Made by a program: the position numbers and the translations under genes. The notes below the pieces were generated by a model. The model was not told where the DNA came from and did no database searches. It saw only the letters and a program-made list of their open reading frames with translations. 64,000 nt of DNA from Cryptomeria japonica (Eukaryota > Streptophyta > Pinopsida > Cupressales > Cupressaceae), in NCBI RefSeq assembly GCF_030272615.1, contig NC_081410.1:571163152-571227151 (forward strand). The letters run 5' to 3'. This document shows, one piece after another, positions 57,540 to 64,000 of this stretch; position 1 is the stretch's first letter, and each line of letters starts with the position of its first letter.

Positions 57540-58350
57540 AAACTACTCAGAGGAAGAGTCTTTTCTAGACTATGTGTAAATCAAGTGGTAAGTATTGCAA
57601 GGTTATTGTAGATAGTGGAACTATAAACAATTTGGTATTCGTGGAGATGGTTGTGAAGCTTGGATTGAAGAGGCTTGAGCATCCTTGTCCTTATGAGGTA
57701 AGTTGTTTGAAACATTATCAAAATATAGAGATAAAGGAGCATTGTTTGGTAAATTTTAATATGGAGCCTTTTAGAGATGAGATTTTGTGTGATGTTGTAT
57801 ATATGAGTGATTGTCATGTCTTGTTGGGAAAACCTTGGTAGTTTGATAGAGGAGTTATTTATGATTGTAGAAGAAACCTAGTCACTACTGAGAAGGATGG
57901 GCATAAGTTCACATTGATTTATTTGAAGCAGAAAGAGGAGGGGAAGAATTTGAGTCCTAAGATAAGTTGCAGTACTGAGAAACTGGTTGTAGGGGTTATA
58001 CCAAAAAGTGACTTGAAGAAAGATCTAATGGAACTAGTTGCAAAGGTTATACCAAAGGGTGACTTGAGTTTATAGAAGGATCTGATAGATGAGCCTGGAT
58101 GGCAGAGAGCTTATGGTGACAAACCAGATGAAGTCTTATGGCAGAAACAAATTAGAGTTGCAGAAGAAAGAGAGTAGTAAAGGGAGACAATCTGAAGATG
58201 TGAAGCAAAAGAAGAGAAAAAAAGAGAGTCAAGGGTTAGAGAAGTCGGTTGAGGCACCGAAGGAGCTAAAGCAGAGGTTTTTAGATAAGGAAGATGTTTG
58301 GAACATAAATGAGCATGGGGTCTTTATTCTGAATCTTTTTATATGTTCAT
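57540..58350 (+). pseudogene. Retropepsin and downstream linker of the reduced gypsy element
   Basis: The frame from 57572 has the active site VIVDSGTINNLV (Asp near 57612) and ends HVLLGKPW at 57841, followed by a stop and FDRGVIYDCRRN. This is the usual gypsy retropepsin span. After it (57870-58350) only a Lys-rich linker and a short block, DKEDVWNINEHGVFIL, remain before the right LTR. RT, RNase H and integrase must have been deleted or never present. Confidence 0.75.
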
Positions 58351-58391
58351 GATTTGCCTCTCATGGAACATATTTTTATACTTGGGTTGTC

Positions 58392-59208
58392 TGATGCAGG
58401 AGCATCCCTGGTCAATGAGCAATCTTGCATCAACCAAAAATATTTCCTTTCAATTTTTTTCTTGTTTAGTTCTTTATGCGGTTTTTTGTGTTCTTACCAG
58501 TTGGTACTAGTAGTTGCTTTCTTTTCATGGCAGATCTTATTTTTGGTTTCTAGGTGGTTTCATGTGCTTAATTCCATATTTCTAGTTCATTTAGTTTCTT
58601 TTCCGATCAGATATCGCTTCTAGTTGATTGTTTTCTAGGACAGTTCTTGTGCTTACCAATTGGTTTTCCTTCATTACCGGCATGATTCTTAGCATGTGGA
58701 TCTATTTTGGGTCTTGTCCGATGTTCTTTGGCATGTGATAGACCTTCCTGCTGAACTGCACTTCATGGTCATTATTTTCTAGAAAGATTTATTTAATTCT
58801 TAGGGTTGACCTAATTACACATTTCATTTTCTTGCATTGGTAAATATAATCTTATGAGGCCAACCCAAATATGTTCCGGTGGGTATAAATATGATGTTAT
58901 TTAATCATTTATAGGGGTAGAGGAAGTAGAATTAAAAATAAGAATTCATATTTGCATGTTGTGATCTAGTTGATTCTTAGAGTCCCAGTTGGATTGTATC
59001 TAGCTTGAAGCCTGCATGTAACTAGTTAATTGCCGAATGTTCTTTGATGATTATATGAGGATAACTAGATGCCTGTCAGAATTTCTAAAGCAATAATATG
59101 ATTTATTTATGTAATCTTGTTATGTTTTCTTGCTACTTTTGATGTGTTTCTCTTGCTACATAAGTCGAGTGATTCTTTTTGAGGGTTTTACTAGTTATGG
59201 ATGCATCA
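58392..59208 (+). repeat. Right (3') LTR (817 bp)
   Basis: It starts TGATGCAGGAGC and ends GGATGCATCA. No clear polypurine tract precedes it. Confidence 0.9.
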
Positions 59209-59213
59209 AGAGG

Positions 59214-60410
59214 GGACCAGTCCAATGCCTTGGTTTTCAAAGACTTTGACTCATCCAAGGAAAGAGACTCAAAGCCTGAGTCCTCAATAATATCCACATT
59301 TTTGTGCATCTCAAGCTAGTTATCCACATCTTGGGCCTTTTTAGTGGTGGAAATGGCCTTAAATTTGGCCAAACACATAGGTTTTCTTCTAATAGGAATT
59401 TTTGAACCCAAATGTGGCACTTCACCAAAATTGGAAGGAGTGAAAATAAGGTCAACATATAAATTGGGGTCATAAGTGGACTCAATCTCAACAGAGGGGA
59501 TCCCACAAAAAGGTGGTTAAGGCCAGGTGAAAATCATACAACCTACAAGTGAGACCTTGATGGATATGGTTTTTACCCTTAACTATAGCTTTAGAGACAA
59601 ATTGCAATATAGAGGAAAATTCATTCTTACCCTGTGGCAAAGATGATTCAACATGGGGGAAATATGCAGATCAAACCTCCTTTTCCTTCCATCTACGGTG
59701 AAATACTTCATGAAAAAAAGGACCACCTTCTTCTAGATACCAAGAAGTTCTTCCCTATCATAGCCGCTTTGAAGCCTAGAAACCCTTTCCCTGGGTTAAA
59801 AGAAATTATCAAAATCCTCCTTATAACTCCTCTTGGCCTTTTTAGGAAAGGAAATGCCATTGAGGGTCAACCCAGTCACTTTCACTATGACCTCCACAAA
59901 AACCACAACAGCAACACTCTTGATCTTAATGGCACCATTATCCTAAGCCCAAAAAAAAGTAGTTGAGAGCTTAGAATTATGGTTGATCATGAGTCCAAAT
60001 TGCCTTGAATCACCTTACTCCAAAGCTCCCAATTATTCTTGAATTTAACTCACATTCATCAGGTTCAATTTGGTTCAAATCACCATGCATATTCAAAGAA
60101 TTTGAAGCTAGATTGAGAAAGTGACAGGTCTGAGAGATATAGTGGTAGGTATCAACATAATTTAAATATCGTTGCCTTATCTAGCAAGGAAAGGAAAATG
60201 TGAGAATGGAAAGTACCAAAAAGGAAATCTTGGGATTATGCATCATTAATAGGTAAGTCATTCAAAATCATGGCGTGAGCCACAATCATCTTTTGTGCAG
60301 GTGAGTCCATGTTTCAAAATTATTAACAAACGTGTCAGACCCTGCCAGCTTGTTTGCCACATAATTGTGCTCCTGCTGCATGTGGTAGAAAATAATATCA
60401 CCAAGAGTCT
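59214..60410 (-). mobile_element. Repeat unit, second copy, right half
   Basis: It matches 52248 to about 53440 of the first copy. It resumes at ggggaccag, contains the N-terminal blocks of the unknown ORF (60115-59300) and the RNase H end with YVANKLAG (near 60370-60340). Homology to the first copy fades at about 60405. Confidence 0.65.
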
Positions 60411-60449
60411 TCAATGAAATCAAGAGAAATATATAAGATGACATCGGCC

Positions 60450-61560
60450 AAAGGACTATAAACTCTCATCTCATTTGAATTATACTTTGCTACACAAACT
60501 AGAATTGGGTATGAAGATCTAAAGTCTCTTAAGTGAAATTTGAATTTGTTGGAAAAGAAGATCTAAAATTAGGACCTTTTTTTGAAAATTAATTTTAAGA
60601 TGTGAATTTGATGAAATTTGAATTTTTGTTTGATCTTAAAGAGTGTTAAAATTGATAAAGTATGCTGATTTTTTGGATCTGAGCAAAAAAGTACAGTCAA
60701 TTCTATCTCTCGAAAATTCGAGAAAAAAGCAGAGGATCATGGCGGGAACGCACACGGTCTGACCAAATTTTTTCAAAATTTTTAGGGATGGTAAATATTA
60801 TTATTTTAATGTGGAATCCAAAAAAATAGTCGATTTTGAGATGTCTAGATCGGTCAAAATTGCAATCAAAAGTTGAAAATAGAAGAATCTTAAAAATTAG
60901 GGTTTTTATGATTTAATCGTTGAATTTTCAGAATAAAGAAACAGATTTGAATTACAATTTTGAAATAGAAATAATATCTATAACAAGTAATTAAAATTTT
61001 GCACTTAACAAGCTTAATTTTCTCAAAATGAAAAAAGTAGGGTTTTTATGCAATTAACCTCTAAAATTTGCAAATAGATCAAACTTGAAAATGAAAATTT
61101 GAAATTCAAATTGCAATTAATCAGATCTAATAATGAGAAATCAAAATCAATTATTAAGATGTCGGTTTCACCAAAATGTAAAGTAGAAAATTGGATCCTA
61201 GTGACTCCTCACCTAGGAGAGAGAAAGGAAGCCACTAGGATGATTTTCACTTGGGAGGAACTTTACATTCAAAAGAGGGGTTGAATCTGCTAGATCCAAA
61301 TCCAAGGGAAATAATGATGTGAATTATGAGCAAGTGGATGAAGTTTGATTTACCCTCTTTTGTAAATGAGTCAGTTGACTTGTTGACTATGTGGAAAAGA
61401 GAGGAAATGAGTGAAATGAGGAGTTACCAGTTCAGGATTGTGCTATAAATTCAAATCTGAGCTAATTAAACTGACACGAATCTGCCTTGTAAATTCGGAG
61501 AAAACTCATCAAGACGATGGTGAGAATGTACATGGTCTGCCACAAAATCTACAAAATGAA
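60450..61560 (-). mobile_element. Diverged relative of the 8.66-kb nested element
   Basis: 60700-60960 resembles the LTR stretch at 19880-20110: CATGG-CGGGA, ACCAAATTTT, TTTTAGGG, GATGTYTWGA and TTAGGGTTTTTxATTxAAT in the same order. At 61156-61178 GTCGGTTTCACCAAAATGTA parallels the primer-site/LTR junction at 25635-25658 (GTCGAGTTCACCAAAATGTG). ATGGTGAGAATGTACATGGTC at 61517 again recalls the LTR. Borders were not resolved. Confidence 0.4.
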
Positions 61561-62690
61561 AAAAGGGTTCTTTCATCTTTGCAAATAAAAAATTAATTAA
61601 ATACTAAAACTAATCTAATTTATGCCTTCACTATTTTCAAACTATACCTATTTTGCGGGTTGGGGGTAGCAACAACCTCAATCCATGCAATGAAGTGCCC
61701 TTGAATCCTTTGGGAGTCTAGGATATTGCTACTTGTGATCCCCACTTTATGTTGAGTAGGCATTGGGTTTTGGTGTTATTTCTATCCTTGATCCCTGCCA
61801 ATTTGGTGTATCATAGTCCTAAGATTTGGAGTTCAACGGTGTTGATATCCCCCACCCCATTATGGATATTGTGGATGGAACATCTCTAATCTTTGTGGGA
61901 TCCAATACAAAAATGATAAGTCTTCAAATTGTTTGGAGTCAAGGATATGACTATCCTCGATCCCTTCGTAGGGTATCATCTTAACACTTAGTCAAAAATT
62001 TCTAAGGAACCAATTGATTATTCATCAGTTGCATAGAGGCTGTCAAATTTGACTCAAGGCTTGAAATGTAGGATTGACACCCTAATTATTCAAAGAACAA
62101 AACTAGACCAAATCAAGGTAGGACTACCACATTAACAAAGACACACATTAGTTAGGAGAGGTTGAAGAGAAAAACAAGAAAAGAGTCTCGAACAACAATC
62201 CCAAAGCAATCCATGGAACTATAAGGGTTTGACTGAGAACAAAAAAACCTAGGACTAGAGGTTCAAAACTAAAACCCTAACACAAAAGAAAGAGGAAAGA
62301 AAGAAAAAACCAAACAAAATGAAGGAGAGAGAATAAAACAAATGAGCCACACCACCAAATACTAGCACACCAACAACCTAAAAAATGCACATTTTTTTCA
62401 CCAAATCATAATTTAAAACACTCTAAATGCTGCACCAAATGAAGGTAAATGAGTGAAAATAAGGTTTTATAGGCCCAAAAGGGTTCATTTAATGCTAAGT
62501 GTGGTAGGTGAACTCATCAAAGGTTAGGGGTTGATGCTGGTAAAGGTCACCAAGATGGTGGTCTTTTCTACCTTTGATCCTTGATCCTTGTTTAGGACAA
62601 GTCGAGGATTGGGGGTATGGTTATCTCTGATCCTCGAAAGAGAAGGGCTAGGAAAAAAAGTGTGGGAGTTGAGGGTTGGGGATCCTGACT
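61561..62690. other. Non-coding region
   Basis: GATCCCYRCCAATTTGG, TTTGGAGTC and GTTTGGAGTCAAGGATATG-like phrases recur loosely at 61660-62000, hinting at an old repeat. No gene recognised. Confidence 0.3.
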
Positions 62691-62734
62691 CTTAAAATAG
62701 GAAAGGGAGCCTTTGATCCCCAATCTCAACAAGC

Positions 62735-62882
62735 CTAAGAAGGGGAAAAAGGGACAAGGAGAAAAAAGGAAAGAATGGGAAAAAAGAAAGAAAGATAGAA
62801 AGAAAGGGAAGGGAAAAAAGAGAGAGGGAAACAAAAAGAGACAAAAGGGGATATGAAAAGAAGCAAAGATCAAGCGAAAAAA
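62735..62882. repeat. Purine tract (G/A) of about 145 bp
   Basis: Almost every base on + is A or G: GGGAAAAAGG-, AAAGAAAGAAAGATAG- and AGAGAGAGGGAAA-like runs with few interruptions. The 126-codon minus-strand frame across it is a Phe/Leu/Pro/Ser artefact of composition. Confidence 0.85.
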
Positions 62883-64000
62883 TGGGGGCCCCATTTTCTC
62901 AAGTGATAAAATGGGGTGTGAGCTATGGAGACACAACGAATAGCCCTGAACAAACAAAAATGCTCCTAGCATTTTATCAGTAATGAGGGACCACTCAGAC
63001 CAAACAATGGCTTGAAAAATAGAACTACAATACTTGACTTTGGTTACTACCTATCACAAGGATCTCAGGATTATTTGTGCATGTTAGCATCAAGTGTGTG
63101 GACAATGAATTTGTTCTGCCTAGAATTGGGGTAAGACTTTTGAAAAGAGGACCTAAATTAAAACATATGTTAGTTAATTATGTTTCTCAATATGTCCTAG
63201 GCATAGCTCTCTTGTAAGCCAAACATCAAAATCCCTGACAAAGATACCTCTGATTTTCTCATAGCATAGCTCCACTACCAGTTGGATGCCCATAGCCCTG
63301 GTGGAGATACTATAATTACATTGTTTTGATTGAGTTTCAAAGTACTTTGTGGATCTTTTCACTTTTTATTCTTCTTTTTCTATCATTTTTTCATTTAGCA
63401 CATTCCATAGTTTACTCATCATTTATTTTTTCTGAATCACCATACTTTATCTAAGGTTTGTAATAAGGGTTGAAAAGCACAATGGAATCTCAAGAAAGCA
63501 CATTCTTAAGATTTTTCTGACTTAAGTCTACTAAAAGGAGAACTTTCTCAAAACCTAGTATTTATATGGTTTAGGATATAGATAGAGTACATACAAAAAT
63601 AAGTTTGGTCAATCTTGTATGATATATATCCAATTTAGCTCTTGGTACCCCAAATGTATCTTTCAAACAAAGTCTAGGTCACTGGTAGCTTTTTTAGAAT
63701 AAATACTAATAAAGATAAATTACTACGCTACATGAAGAGATATTATTCAAAACTTTAACTAGGCATAAAACTTAATTAAAATTAATATAAAATAATAAAT
63801 ATGTTTTTTAAGAAAAAATATCTAATCAGATTACATATAATATACTTTAAAGCCATACCTATAGTAAATATTTTTCAAAGAACGAAATTAGTTTTTTCAT
63901 TACATATAAAATATTATGCAACTTTAATTAGGTATAATATTACAATCATTAATGAGCATTTGTGTAGGACAAAAAAATAAAATGACATGAAGTATATGTA
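62883..64000. other. AT-rich DNA with no gene recognised
   Basis: Only short frames. A pair of similar phrases, AAACTTTAACTAGGCATAAAA (63751) and CAACTTTAATTAGGTATAATA (63919), with CATATAAAATAT-type sequence between, suggests a small local duplication. Confidence 0.4.

Larger units (their letters stand above)
55537..59208 (+). mobile_element. Gypsy element reduced to gag and protease, 3672 bp
   Basis: LTR ends form a perfect 6-bp inverted repeat TGATGC...GCATCA (best seen in the right LTR; the left starts TGATGA). LTRs are 55537-56316 and 58392-59208. TSDs are ggagg (55532-55536) and agagg (59209-59213). A tRNA-iMet-type primer site follows the left LTR. The 2,075-bp internal part holds gag, zinc knuckle and protease; RT, RNase H and integrase are absent. 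It splits the second repeat copy, whose halves rejoin across it. Confidence 0.9.

Noticed and set aside
62592-62972. 126-codon Phe/Leu/Pro/Ser-rich frame resembling a membrane protein
   Set aside because: It is the complement of a purine tract; its hydrophobic look is a composition artefact.

Overview
The window is plant nuclear DNA, most likely from a gymnosperm. The signs are plant-type Ty3/gypsy and Ty1/copia retrotransposons with tRNA primer sites, very low gene density, AT-rich spacers, elements nested in elements, and coding remnants whose stops are mostly TAG or TGA where a transition (CpG or CHG methylation decay) would make them. The species is not determined. There are no bacterial genes, no tRNA or rRNA genes and no CRISPR.

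Layout. 1-3940: 3' end of a Tat-type gypsy element with an antisense, intron-containing plant mobile domain (PMD) gene, then its LTR. 3941-4690: LTR-like debris. 4690-6768 (-): unrecognised Lys/Glu-rich pseudogene. 7216-7670: two 170-bp inverted arms. 7745-36166: one giant gypsy element (TSD gcact/gtact) with LTRs of about 4.6 kb, a tRNA-Arg-type primer site at 12398, and gag, protease, an archaeal-like RNase H, RT, RNase H and integrase on +. Both LTRs carry the same long protein-coding relic upstream of the LTR TATA box, that is in U3. Its 3' LTR is split by two younger insertions. One is an 8.66-kb minus-strand gypsy-like element that lacks RT and integrase (18655-27313, TSD GTCAG). The other is a 4.9-kb minus-strand copia element (28858-33773, TSD ATTTG). 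Without the insertions the giant element is about 14.8 kb.

36177-36830: a GTTATTGAC minisatellite that inverts on itself. 38600-50500 (-): a decayed gene, or genes, with at least nine exon-like blocks and clear splice sites. It is cut by a gypsy LTR (43121-45179, candidate TSD TCAAT), which itself holds a 1.27-kb retroposed insert with an 11-bp TSD and an A-rich tail. 51188-60410: two direct copies of a minus-strand repeat with an RNase H-like domain and an unrecognised ORF of about 500 aa. The second copy is split by a 3.67-kb gypsy element that retains only gag and protease (55537-59208). 60450-64000: a diverged relative of the 8.66-kb element, a purine tract and unassigned AT-rich DNA.

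Everything coding here looks mobile or repeat-derived. No intact single-copy host gene was found. The most unusual feature is the giant element whose U3 encodes a long protein with a PMD-like sequence pattern, alongside a separate Tat element carrying a true PMD gene in antisense.
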